36,502 nt of DNA from Lachnospiraceae bacterium (GCA_017449075.1 JAFSKG010000007.1:1-36502), one strand, 5' to 3'. Shown: positions 1-6,843, counted from the stretch's first letter. Translations and numbers: made by a program. The notes: a model not told the origin generated them from the sequence alone.

Positions 1-62
1 CCTTCTGACAAGTAAAGTTTAACCATTTGCTGTTTGAATTGATCATCATATCTCTTTCTCAT
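1..62 (-). CDS. IS3-family transposase OrfA, 5' end only (runs off the left edge)
   Basis: Reading leftwards from an ATG at 60-62, the frame gives MRKRYDDQFKQQMVKLYLSE and is still open at base 1. This matches the usual start of IS3/IS911-type OrfA proteins, a helix-turn-helix DNA-binding subunit that opens with a basic 'KRYxxxFKxxxVxLY' stretch. An AAGGAG lies about ten bases upstream and a TATAAT box at 89-94, inside the presumed IS end. The inverted repeat CTTAGTAC/GTACTAAG (66-73, 105-112) lies in this leader. The IS boundary is probably near 138, where homology between the two lipoprotein paralogues stops. Only 20 residues are visible, so the IS3 assignment is an inference from the N-terminal pattern; the catalytic OrfB would lie outside the window. 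Confidence 0.6.
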   Translation of the reverse strand, partial: MRKRYDDQFKQQMVKLYLSE

Positions 63-135
63 AACCTTAGTACTCCTTATATATTTATATTATACTATAT
101 ATTCGTACTAAGTATTACTAAAAAATTATATCATG

Positions 136-1026
136 TTATTCTTTATTTATATAGTGATAATATACCGCTGCAGCAAATTTTGAACTATCATCTATCACAC
201 AATAATTCTTCCACTCTTTATCTATTTTCTCGCCTTCGGCATTTCTCAATGTCTCCATACCTGATTTACTATAAATATTGTCACCTTTTCCATAACCAGC
301 ATCTTTAAACAAATCGCACCTATAAATCGCCATGTCTGTAGATTCGCCTTTATCATAAACCGCTGGCAAAATTCTTTTATTATTCTTCAACTCATATTTA
401 CTATAATACTCTCTATCTAAATAGTTTCTCCATTTTTTATATGCTGAATCACTAGCGGATATTTTTGCTGTGTTCTCTACTTCAACAACACTCTTTTGTC
501 CACCAAGTTGGGTATAAACATTATTCACATACCAACTCCCAACCTCAAATAAACATATCAAAAACTTTTGCGTTTCTGTATCAAGTTTACCAAATTCATA
601 TAATCGCATATAATTTAATATTAGATTTACTTCGCTGTTAGATAAATCATCTTCATCATTATACGCATACTTATTAGCTCTTTTCTCATAATTATCAAGA
701 TTAAGTTTTAATCCAGCTCTACAATTTAAGCAAATGTCATACTTTTCATTCTCTAATATTTTTTCTATATTTTCATTTGACTTAAGTTGATATTTTTCAC
801 TAACTCTATTAATCCCATCGCTATAAGTATGAACTTTACCAGTTCTTGCGTTTATGATATATTTATACTCTTCACCGCTATTGCTACTATCCACAGCGAT
901 AAGTGGATCACTCTTTGCCACTTCATTCATTATAATTTCACTTCTTTTCTCTTTAGTGCATGAAAAGCAAGCAAATACCACCAATATATATAGAACTAAT
1001 TTTCTACTTATCACCCTTTTAAACAT
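136..1026 (-). pseudogene. Truncated lipoprotein, paralogue of the 6846-8111 gene
   Basis: This 296-residue lipoprotein has a signal peptide with lipobox FSC (Cys near residue 23). A degenerate Zn-type module follows at about residues 55-110, with TGKVH then CLNC. A helical region is next, and the protein ends at YYHYINKE. It is very similar throughout to the 421-residue protein at 6846-8111, but stops in the middle of that protein's NlpC/P60-like domain, losing about 125 residues. Similarity ends at base 139, and an IS3-type transposase start lies 74 bases further on, so an insertion probably created the truncation. The ATG lies six bases after the hicB stop, so it may be read from the hicA promoter. 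Without the C-terminal half the folded domain cannot be complete. A secreted fragment could still be made. Confidence 0.75.
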
Positions 1027-1032
1027 TCTATT

Positions 1033-1428
1033 TTAAACTCTCAACTCTCTTCTTAGCATGTTCTGTAAAAACTCACTTACATTTATTCTATTTTTACGAA
1101 CAATTTTATCAAGCCAACCAGGTATAGTCACATTTCGCCTAACTGAGATATTATCATTTTTTTGCCTATATGCTACTGGATCTATTGACACGTGCGTAAC
1201 AATATCATCTTTATAATTTTTATCTTTTAAATATTTATCTATTTTAGATGGCTTTTTGATTTTAAGATTCTTATCTTCTCTTGTCATATAGACCATTCCT
1301 ATCGCATCATAAGCCATATCTATTGCTTCATCAAATGTGCTGCCAAATGTATTGACATCTAAATCTGGCACGTAAACAATGTAATCATTCTTTTCTTTTG
1401 ACACTATAACTGGATAATCTAATTTCAT
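1033..1428 (-). CDS. hicB: HicB-family antitoxin
   Basis: This is the antitoxin of a type II HicAB module, which binds and inhibits the HicA mRNA interferase and usually represses its own operon. The N-terminal half (residues 1-50) shows the partly degraded RNase H-like HicB fold: YPVIVSKEKNDYIVYVPDLD, then a Gly and the helix TFDEAIDMAYDAIGM. The C-terminal 40 residues (RRNVTIPGWLDKIVRKNRINVSEFLQNML) look like a ribbon-helix-helix DNA-binding domain. I chose the ATG at 1426-1428 because AGGTG sits six bases before it; an in-frame GTG at 1435-1437 overlaps that site and is less likely. It follows hicA directly and precedes the truncated lipoprotein gene by six bases. Operator candidates lie before hicA. 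Confidence 0.9.
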   Translation of the reverse strand: MKLDYPVIVSKEKNDYIVYVPDLDVNTFGSTFDEAIDMAYDAIGMVYMTREDKNLKIKKPSKIDKYLKDKNYKDDIVTHVSIDPVAYRQKNDNISVRRNVTIPGWLDKIVRKNRINVSEFLQNMLRRELRV

Positions 1429-1437
1429 AACTTTCAC

Positions 1438-1611
1438 CTACTTTATATTGTTTCTTTTCAATATACTCTTTGCGAGCCCTTCAGGAATCTCATTATGTCT
1501 TGGCACAGCTTCAGTTACCGCGCCTCTGCAATAAACATCATGGTTGCTACCATTTCTTGCAAGCACGAAACCAGCATCTAATAACTTTTTAATTAAATCT
1601 CTTCTTTTCAT
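1438..1611 (-). CDS. hicA: HicA-family toxin (mRNA interferase), 57 residues
   Basis: A short reading frame from the ATG at 1609-1611 to a TAG at 1438-1440 encodes 57 residues beginning MKRRDLIKKLLDAGFVLAR. It has the HicA double-stranded-RNA-binding-like pattern: a first helix (RDLIKKLLDAGF), NGSNHDVY with the expected catalytic His (residue 24; usual motif GSHH or GSxH), then AVPRHNEIPEGLAKSILK. HicA cleaves mRNAs and is neutralised by HicB, encoded immediately downstream. The length is typical for the family. No Shine-Dalgarno precedes the ATG; the predicted transcript leader is only about 14 bases. Order (toxin first) and spacing fit a classic hicAB operon. The catalytic His is present, so the toxin is probably active. 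Confidence 0.9.
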   Translation of the reverse strand: MKRRDLIKKLLDAGFVLARNGSNHDVYCRGAVTEAVPRHNEIPEGLAKSILKRNNIK

Positions 1612-1660
1612 AATGTGTATTAATAATGTGTATTATACAATATCATTAAGCAATAGTCAA
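1611..1660 (-). promoter_or_regulatory. hicAB promoter with tandem 12-bp operator-like repeats
   Basis: On the minus strand TTGACT (1655-1660) and TATAAT (1632-1637) are separated by exactly 17 bases, a near-consensus sigma-A promoter. Two perfect copies of TAATACACATTA (1624-1635 and 1611-1622), one base apart, cover the -10 edge, the transcription start and the bases just before the hicA ATG. Their position is what a HicB operator would need. The -35 box overlaps the 3' end of the upstream gene. Confidence 0.75.
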
Positions 1661-2092
1661 GAAAGACAATTTGCAGTAATATACGTCTTTCTTGAATGGC
1701 AATTTTTCTAATAACTCTTTTTCAAATGCATCCAGCTTATCATATCGACTTTTATCAGCCTTAAGTTCTTTTATATTTATCGTCTTATAGTCACTTTTAT
1801 TTATGCTAGCTTTCTTGACCTTCTCAAAATATGTCTTTCCAAGTTCGCCATCTTTTCTCACTATATCATACTGCGAATTTTCATCTCTGCCCGGCTCATA
1901 CAATAGTATAATATTACTCTCAATTAAGTAATCCCATATTATAGCAATTACTGAATCTTCAGAAATTGGAAATGTAAGTTCTTTCACAATCTCACTTATG
2001 GGTGTTCTATTGTTAAACTTTGCAATAACTTCGTTTCTGCAAGCGAAGTCTTTTACAAAATTTGATAAAGTTTTATTAAACTGCTCGTTCAT
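1646..2092 (-). CDS. Protein of unknown function (148 aa), preceded by a structured RNA
   Basis: I do not recognise this family. It is a soluble, charged, helix-rich protein without signal peptide or membrane segment. Its N-terminal part (MNEQFNKTLSNFVKDFACRN) is followed by a possible winged-helix-like stretch (ISEIVKELTFPISEDSVIAI, residues 32-51) and a Lys-rich middle, and it ends LPFKKDVYYCKLSFLTIA. The start ATG has GAGGG just upstream. It has its own strong promoter, and between promoter and gene lies a GC-rich RNA ending in an intrinsic terminator. That layout is the one used by type III toxin-antitoxin loci and by attenuator riboswitches. A second, internally deleted copy survives as a 33-residue relic at 9068-9169. 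The hicAB promoter overlaps its 3' end. Confidence 0.6.
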   Translation of the reverse strand: MNEQFNKTLSNFVKDFACRNEVIAKFNNRTPISEIVKELTFPISEDSVIAIIWDYLIESNIILLYEPGRDENSQYDIVRKDGELGKTYFEKVKKASINKSDYKTINIKELKADKSRYDKLDAFEKELLEKLPFKKDVYYCKLSFLTIA

Positions 2093-2101
2093 TTTCCCTC
2101 A

Positions 2102-2168
2102 TAAAAAACGGCGGAGAGACTCCCCGCCCACTACAGTTGAACCCGGGCACATCGTGCCAGCTCAAGTA
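2102..2168 (-). ncRNA. GC-rich structured leader RNA with intrinsic terminator
   Basis: Transcription from the promoter at 2174-2201 should begin near 2167 and read a GC-rich stretch unlike its surroundings. Three parts are visible: a hairpin GGCAC-GAT-GTGCC (2146-2158), a possible outer helix pairing TTGAG with TTCAA around it, and a hairpin at 2110-2128 (GGCGGGGAGTCTCTCCGCC, 8 bp with one G-T pair). That last hairpin is followed by six T residues, making a convincing rho-independent terminator only 11 bases before the downstream ATG. The RNA would be about 65 nt. It could be a riboswitch-type attenuator, a small RNA, or the antitoxin RNA of a type III system (though no tandem repeats are seen). 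I could not match it to a known RNA class from memory. Confidence 0.6.
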
Positions 2169-2173
2169 CTTAT

Positions 2174-2201
2174 ATTATACAATATTTAATGTAATTGTCA
2201 A
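2174..2201 (-). promoter_or_regulatory. Strong sigma-A promoter for the structured RNA
   Basis: TTGACA (2196-2201) and TATAAT (2174-2179) on the minus strand, 16 bases apart; both boxes are perfect consensus. It drives the structured RNA at 2102-2168 and, on read-through, the gene at 1646-2092. Confidence 0.8.
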
Positions 2202-2227
2202 GCATATAGATCAAAAGATAATTGCTA

Positions 2228-3490
2228 TTACTTACTCAACTTCATGTACCCTTCGCCCATGAAAATATGTTTGTATCCTTCTCCTGTCTCTTTCATAGGG
2301 CACAGCATTTCTGCCTTCACTTCTTTTTGAAATACCATTACGATGTCACTGCCACCGAAAAGGAAATACCCCATCGGGTCTCCTTTCTTAACTTCAGCAC
2401 CAACCTTCACGCTGTCTTCAAAGTTGCAAGAACAAATCTGTGACATTCCTATAGGAAGTATTGCAACCAAACCATATTCTTCTGTGTCTATAACCACGCA
2501 GTCTCTTGTCTCTATCATCTGCCAACCTGGTACATTGTCAATGAGAACATATTTGTTATGCTCCTTATCCCATATTGTGACACCACCGGCAGCGTTATTT
2601 CCTTTTATCTTATTTACTTCTACTATCTTTCCACTTACAGGAAAATGATAGCGATGGTAATCATTTACATCAAGGAATGTATGAGTTAGCGTTCCACCTG
2701 AAAATGCATTTCCATATTTAGAATTAGGACCAAGAAGTTGTGGAATTGATGTAAAGTTTGCGGCCTTAATATTTACTCCGTCCTTTTGAACCAAATTACT
2801 ACTTTCATCTATCTGCCATATACCCTGTGGTGTTGAATCAGCAGGCGCAACCACTTCTGTATCTGCAATTGGTCTAACTGAAGGGTCGACAAGATAACGT
2901 GCAAACCATTCGTTAAATGTCTTCCACAAATTTTTATCGCCGTACCATCCATACTGCATGTTCATGCTTGGGTCATTTTTAATTCTCTCATAGTACTCAT
3001 CATTCCAGCTCTTTTCACTAGAGAGAAACTTACCCCAATCCTCAGCATATTCATGACACCAAGTTGCTATTGGCTCATGGTACTGAAGCGTTGGATAGTA
3101 ATAACCTTTCCCTTCAAGTTCTTCAAGAGGTTGATCAAATAAGAACCAAATGTAATCCACGCTCTGATCTATCTGATCATAAATTGTTGGATGCCCAGCA
3201 TTACTTAAAACTTTGTAAGGCAATGAAGTAACATTCCAGTCAATGAAACTATATAGTTCATTGATATTTGAAACCGGATTTGTATTTGGATCAGAGTTTA
3301 TCTCATAAGCTTTTTTGATAGATTTTTCCATCATAGCCATGAGTTCAGAATCCGCTTCGAGATATTTTTGAAGTTTTGTAGATGCTTCACTTCTTGCAAT
3401 CTCAGGTTTAGCATTATTCTTGACAGAACATGAGATCAACACTGATGTTGTAACTGCAATTAAGAAAGCTGAAAATATTTTTTTAAACAT
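2228..3490 (-). CDS. Phosphatidylserine decarboxylase-related lipoprotein
   Basis: This is a 420-residue exported lipoprotein (MFKKIFSAFLIAVTTSVLISC, lipobox LISC). An N-terminal half of about 180 residues is followed by a phosphatidylserine decarboxylase fold. The family landmarks are present: FNEWFARYL..VRPI, the VVAPADS segment with its Asp, DYHRYHFPVSGKI with the conserved His, and near the C-terminus FLFGGSDIVMVF, where the Gly-Ser bond is the self-cleavage site that yields the pyruvoyl cofactor in true enzymes. An active proenzyme is therefore plausible. The family normally makes phosphatidylethanolamine at the cytoplasmic membrane; an outward-facing lipoprotein form is unusual, so the substrate is uncertain. 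The ATG at 3488-3490 has GGAGG seven bases upstream and avoids overlap with the sirtuin gene, which ends 13 bases before. It is the last gene of the hipBA-sirtuin operon. Confidence 0.75.
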   Translation of the reverse strand: MFKKIFSAFLIAVTTSVLISCSVKNNAKPEIARSEASTKLQKYLEADSELMAMMEKSIKKAYEINSDPNTNPVSNINELYSFIDWNVTSLPYKVLSNAGHPTIYDQIDQSVDYIWFLFDQPLEELEGKGYYYPTLQYHEPIATWCHEYAEDWGKFLSSEKSWNDEYYERIKNDPSMNMQYGWYGDKNLWKTFNEWFARYLVDPSVRPIADTEVVAPADSTPQGIWQIDESSNLVQKDGVNIKAANFTSIPQLLGPNSKYGNAFSGGTLTHTFLDVNDYHRYHFPVSGKIVEVNKIKGNNAAGGVTIWDKEHNKYVLIDNVPGWQMIETRDCVVIDTEEYGLVAILPIGMSQICSCNFEDSVKVGAEVKKGDPMGYFLFGGSDIVMVFQKEVKAEMLCPMKETGEGYKHIFMGEGYMKLSK

Positions 3491-3503
3491 TATAATCCTC
3501 CAA

Positions 3504-4229
3504 TTATATAAACTTACTAAATACTTCCCCTGCCTTACAATGAAGCACATAGTCTATCCTGTCTTCATTTGGCACTTCAGAAAGATTTATAAGAATCATT
3601 TTATTGCCCTGATAATAGTTAATAAATGATGCTGCAGGCTGAACCACAAGTGTAGTTCCAGAAATTATAAGCACATCCGCCTTACTAATCGCCTCTATGC
3701 TTTTCGCAATAGTATTTTGGTCAAGCCCCTCTTCATACAAGACTACATCAGGCTTTATTATACCACCGCAGCTGCAATGCGGCACACCATCCGCCTTTAA
3801 AATATCTTCTATAGTATAACTCTTGCCACATTCCATACAGTGATTTTTAAATGAAGTTCCATGCAACTCATAGATATTTCTATTTCCGGCCCTATGATGC
3901 AAATCATCAATATTTTGAGTGACTATCGCTTTTAGTTTACCATCTTTTTCAAGTTTTGCAAGAGCAAGATGCACAGCATTTGGTTCTGCCTTAAGCATTG
4001 GCTCCAGACATTTATCTTTATAGAAACGATAAAACTCATCCACATTATTCATAAAAAATGTGTGACTTAAAATCGTCTCTGGCGGATATTTATATTTTTG
4101 GTTGTAAAGTCCATCAACAGAGCGGAAATCAGGAATGCCAGACTCTGTTGACACTCCTGCTCCACCAAAAAATACTATGTTGTTTGACTCTTTAATTATT
4201 TTTACAACTTCGTCGATGTTTGATATCAT
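3504..4229 (-). CDS. NAD-dependent protein deacylase, sirtuin family
   Basis: This is a complete sirtuin of about 241 residues, which removes acyl groups from lysines while consuming NAD. Motifs in order are: GAGVSTESGIPDFRS (NAD binding), TQNIDDLHHRAG, LHGT with the catalytic His, the Zn knuckle CMEC...CSCGG, and KPDVVLYEEGL; near the end ISGTTLVVQPAA. All four Zn-ligand Cys and the catalytic His are present, so it should be active. The start at ATG 4227-4229 follows a strong AAGGGGGAAGTT site; an upstream in-frame GTG at 4254-4256 overlaps the hipA stop (GTGA) and would couple translation directly. Either way it is read with hipB and hipA. A relic of the first 13 codons of a second copy lies at 8123-8161. 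Its involvement with the toxin-antitoxin pair is an inference from context. Confidence 0.9.
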   Translation of the reverse strand: MISNIDEVVKIIKESNNIVFFGGAGVSTESGIPDFRSVDGLYNQKYKYPPETILSHTFFMNNVDEFYRFYKDKCLEPMLKAEPNAVHLALAKLEKDGKLKAIVTQNIDDLHHRAGNRNIYELHGTSFKNHCMECGKSYTIEDILKADGVPHCSCGGIIKPDVVLYEEGLDQNTIAKSIEAISKADVLIISGTTLVVQPAASFINYYQGNKMILINLSEVPNEDRIDYVLHCKAGEVFSKFI

Positions 4230-4252
4230 AACTTCCCCCTTAAATTTTATTT

Positions 4253-5422
4253 TCACACGATTTTGCTATCAGCAATTATTGACTTAAAATCTTTGACAAT
4301 TTTATTTCCATCGTCTTTTGACAATTCGTAGTATTTTGCAGTATCAATTAAAATGTCAGTGTCTAAATCCGAATCATTTTCATCTATAAGCAAATGCAAA
4401 TATTTACCATTTTTATTATAATTAACATCATATAATGGCGACAAAACCCACTTGCCATCTTTTAGCAAAAAACCGTGATTTCTTAAATGGTCATCTGTAT
4501 TCTTCACCAATATATTAAATGCAATCCTCTTAAATAATTCTTGTAGATTTTCCTTTACGTCTGTCCCAAATGATTTGATAAATGATGCTAACTCTAAGTA
4601 ACTTGTATTATCATCTCCGTCATTTTTTCCAAGCAGCGTCATAGCTGATTCAAAATGAATTCTTTTATCTCTTTCTCTATCAAATCTCTTGACTAAAAAT
4701 GTAGAACCATATTTAGAAAAAGAATATAGTTTACTGTCAACTACATTTAATCCACAAAGTTTTGCTAAATCATATACTTTCTTTTCAAGCTTGCCCATGT
4801 CATACTCATCATTTTTTGACGGGAACTTTGCTATATAAATATTGCCGTTTTCATCAACAACATTTGCCTTAGGTCTTGCACCACCAAGGCTGCTACCAGG
4901 TGATAAAAGTATTTCATATTTTTCTTTTACCTCTTCATTTTCAAATGCAAGTGATGCACTTTCTAATTCTCTAAGTCTTGCTATCGGAGGAACTAAGTTG
5001 TCACTATTGTCTACAAACTCTCCACCCAATTCTTTCTTAAATCTAATTGCTCCCATTCGAGTGAAATCTGATACTCCAAGTAAGTAATCACTATCATATA
5101 AAGTTTTGGGATTTCTTTTTTCTGACTTTGCAATTTCATTTTCTTTTCGCTTAAGCAAAAGTCTTCCCCACCTATCAGGAGCACTGTCTAAAAAAATTCC
5201 GAATGCACTATTCACAAGATTATTTGTCTTCCACTGCCTGCCAGAATAAAACTTTATTTCGGGATCAATGTAAATATTATTTTTCTCATTGTTCAAATAT
5301 TTTTCATCATATTCAAATGAATATATTTCTTTGCCACGGAGATTTTCTATATAAAGTTTACCCATCAAAATTTCATTTCTATTAGAACTAAAGTAAACAT
5401 AAATTTCTTTATCATTTTGCAT
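4253..5422 (-). CDS. hipA: HipA-family serine/threonine kinase toxin
   Basis: This is a 389-residue HipA-type kinase, the toxin of a type II module; characterised members phosphorylate glutamyl-tRNA synthetase or other targets to induce growth arrest. The N-terminal domain (1-110) ends FLDSAPDRWGRLLLKR. The Gly-rich loop LSPGSSLGGARPK (about residues 173-185) contains the serine that is autophosphorylated in HipA, and YIAKFPS carries the ATP-binding Lys. The catalytic loop is NTDDHLRNHGFL, and the metal-binding DFG-like motif is SPLYDVN. All key residues are intact. The start ATG has AGGAG eight bases upstream and overlaps the 3' end of hipB by 11 bases. The stop overlaps an alternative GTG of the sirtuin gene. 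The length is slightly below E. coli HipA (440). Confidence 0.92.
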   Translation of the reverse strand: MQNDKEIYVYFSSNRNEILMGKLYIENLRGKEIYSFEYDEKYLNNEKNNIYIDPEIKFYSGRQWKTNNLVNSAFGIFLDSAPDRWGRLLLKRKENEIAKSEKRNPKTLYDSDYLLGVSDFTRMGAIRFKKELGGEFVDNSDNLVPPIARLRELESASLAFENEEVKEKYEILLSPGSSLGGARPKANVVDENGNIYIAKFPSKNDEYDMGKLEKKVYDLAKLCGLNVVDSKLYSFSKYGSTFLVKRFDRERDKRIHFESAMTLLGKNDGDDNTSYLELASFIKSFGTDVKENLQELFKRIAFNILVKNTDDHLRNHGFLLKDGKWVLSPLYDVNYNKNGKYLHLLIDENDSDLDTDILIDTAKYYELSKDDGNKIVKDFKSIIADSKIV

Positions 5423-5723
5423 TTCTAATTCTCCTCTTAAGTTTTAAATCTTGAAGTGTCCGCCCCAGTTCATCATCTTTAGCAACTAAAAGCAAATCCT
5501 TGTCCATGCCATTTAAAGCATGTAGAACTGCTGCATATATACCCATAGCAACATTTGGAGAGCCCTTCTCAACTTGCCACAATGTAGCTCTACTTATTCC
5601 AGCTCTTTCAGACACAAGCTTAATAGACAAGCCTCTGCGAAGTCTTGCGAATTGAAGTTGTTCGCCCAAAATACTAAGTATTTTCATAGTATCTGGCATT
5701 ATTACCACTGATTTTTTGCCCAT
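5412..5723 (-). CDS. hipB: HipB-family antitoxin, XRE-type helix-turn-helix
   Basis: A 103-residue DNA-binding antitoxin. The helix-turn-helix occupies about residues 15-72: LGEQLQFARLRRGLSIKLVS, ERAGISRATLWQVEKGS, then PNVAMGIYAAVLHALNGMD. HipB dimers normally bind HipA and the operator to repress the operon. The start has AAGGG upstream with good spacing, and the gene overlaps hipA by 11 bases, typical of coupled antitoxin-toxin translation. The C-terminal tail is basic (LKLKRRIRNAK). A consensus promoter and a pair of near-identical 15-base repeats lie upstream and are candidates for autoregulation. Confidence 0.92.
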   Translation of the reverse strand: MGKKSVVIMPDTMKILSILGEQLQFARLRRGLSIKLVSERAGISRATLWQVEKGSPNVAMGIYAAVLHALNGMDKDLLLVAKDDELGRTLQDLKLKRRIRNAK

Positions 5724-5760
5724 TTTGCTACCCTTTTCACTATTTTTAATGTATTTGTCT

Positions 5761-5806
5761 ATAATATTAAACTATTTCGCGATTGTTGTCAATAATTATA
5801 AACTAT
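5761..5806 (-). promoter_or_regulatory. hipBA promoter with paired operator-like repeats
   Basis: On the minus strand TTGACA (5787-5792) and TAATAT (5764-5769) are 17 bases apart. Two copies of a 15-base direct repeat, 13/15 identical (ATAGTTTATAATTAT at 5792-5806 and ATAGTTTAATATTAT at 5761-5775), flank the promoter core 31 bases apart, one covering the -10 box and one reaching the -35 box. This is where an XRE-type autorepressor would bind. Confidence 0.6.
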
Positions 5807-5856
5807 AAATATTGATTCAAGCAATAAAAAAGCCTAAAAATCTACACATTTAAATT

Positions 5857-5911
5857 AAAATGCCAATTTTTAGACCATCTTTTTTAACAAAATGCCGATT
5901 TTTGGACTATC
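5857..5911. repeat. Degenerate tandem repeat resembling an IS21-type end
   Basis: Two 23-base units beginning AAAATGCC[A/G]ATTTTT[A/G]GAC (5857-5879 and 5889-5911) have a period of 32 bases and differ at only three positions. Multiple short internal repeats of this 'TGCCxATTTTTxGACC' kind are typical of IS21-family (IstAB) termini. No istA or istB is present, so if this reading is right it is a bare remnant. The rest of the gap between hipB and 5959 shows no gene. Confidence 0.4.
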
Positions 5912-5958
5912 ATTAATAAATGTGACGGAAATAATTATTGTCGCTTGATGCTAAATTT

Positions 5959-6078
5959 TTAGTATTTTTTTGAAAGAACATCAAAACTTAACAATAATAT
6001 TCTCCCTTTTATTTTAGTATTCTCGGTTTTCTCCTCTTCTTTTAGATGTTTTTCAAATTGTAATATTTTATCATTTAT
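5959..6078 (-). pseudogene. Relic of a tyrosine recombinase (integrase) N-terminus
   Basis: A GGAGG (6086-6090) is followed seven bases later by ATA rather than ATG, then by a frame reading NDKILQFEKHLKEEEKTENT. This is close to the start of the SAM-like core-binding domain in Clostridia tyrosine recombinases (pattern FxxYLxEEEKSENTIxxYIRD). After that the sequence drifts (KIKGRILLLSF) and stops at residue 39. The ideal spacing of the Shine-Dalgarno to this codon suggests the start was once ATG. An overlapping ATG in another frame gives only a nine-residue peptide. I read this as a decayed gene end; no catalytic domain is nearby. Confidence 0.5.
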
Positions 6079-6184
6079 ATAAGCACCTCCAAAAAATATT
6101 ATTAGTAATATAATACTAAAAATAAGGGATCAATTTTATTAAATTCATAAGCAAGAATAACTATAAGGAAATTGTTCTTCCAAT

Positions 6185-6210
6185 AAAAAATGTGATGCCT
6201 AAGCACCACA
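6185..6210 (-). terminator. Intrinsic terminator of the 8111-6268 operon
   Basis: On the minus strand TGTGGTGC (6203-6210), loop TTAG, GCATCACA (6191-6198), with one G-T pair, then six T. It lies 58 bases after the stop of the 6268-6843 gene. Confidence 0.7.
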
Positions 6211-6267
6211 TCATTAGCTATCCCTTTCCTACATTCCAGCATTAAGTTATCCCTAACCGATATATAC

Positions 6268-6843
6268 TTACTCAGTATAGTCAAATGTCACATCATCAAC
6301 ATTACCATCTTTATCAAGTGTATATTTAAAATGATGTGTGGTCCAGTATGTTGGCTCGGTGTTTTTGAAATTGCCGAATACTTCCACCTTAATCTCCTTT
6401 TCTTGGCGATACAATGAACAAATTTTTTGGCAATCTTCACTTTTACTTAAGTTATAATAGTCAAATAAACTTGTTTTAAATTTTTCTTTAAATTTTTCCG
6501 TTACTGGGCAATCATCAAAATTTGTTCGGTCTTTGTCAAATAATGATGAGAAAAGTAATTCATACGCCTTAAATTCAATTTGATCTTTTAAATCATTTCC
6601 AGTTGCTTCATCACTATATTGACTAAAAGTTATATAATCATTATAAACAAAACTTCTCAATGCTTGGGGATAAACATCATTTTTTATGTATTCTATATAA
6701 CTGTTTCTATCTGTCTCTAAATCATAATAATTAATTTTTTGATTAATATCAAATTTCTTGTAAAATCTCTTAAACATTAAGTAAAATATAAAAAACAGTA
6801 TCAATACAAGTAAAACACAAATTGTTCTTTTTTTTATTACCAT
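6268..6843 (-). CDS. Membrane-anchored protein of unknown function (191 aa)
   Basis: I do not recognise this family. The N-terminus is a single membrane anchor (residues 2-25, KKRTICVLLVLILFFIFYLM) without a lipobox. The rest is a soluble domain on the outside, rich in Asp, Tyr and Phe, with two Cys near the middle (DCPVTEKF, EDCQKIC) and a C-terminal beta-rich end (HHFKYTLDKDGNVDDVTFDY) that resembles an immunity- or NTF2-like fold. It starts two bases after the stop of the NlpC/P60-like lipoprotein gene, so the two are translated together. A partner or immunity role for the upstream lipoprotein is only an inference from this coupling. A clear terminator follows. Confidence 0.65.
   Translation of the reverse strand: MVIKKRTICVLLVLILFFIFYLMFKRFYKKFDINQKINYYDLETDRNSYIEYIKNDVYPQALRSFVYNDYITFSQYSDEATGNDLKDQIEFKAYELLFSSLFDKDRTNFDDCPVTEKFKEKFKTSLFDYYNLSKSEDCQKICSLYRQEKEIKVEVFGNFKNTEPTYWTTHHFKYTLDKDGNVDDVTFDYTE

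Noticed and set aside
66-112. Inverted repeat CTTAGTAC/GTACTAAG as a terminator after the truncated lipoprotein
   Set aside because: The arms are 31 bases apart with no T-run, and the region reads better as the leader of the IS3 transposase.
2102-2168. tRNA-like element, because of GGGTTCAA in the structured RNA
   Set aside because: No acceptor stem, anticodon arm or D-arm can be drawn; only the short T-loop-like string is present.
6102-6284. 60-codon open frame on the minus strand between the integrase relic and the 191-aa gene
   Set aside because: It starts with TTG without a ribosome site, overlaps the upstream gene and contains that operon's terminator hairpin; the peptide has no recognisable pattern.
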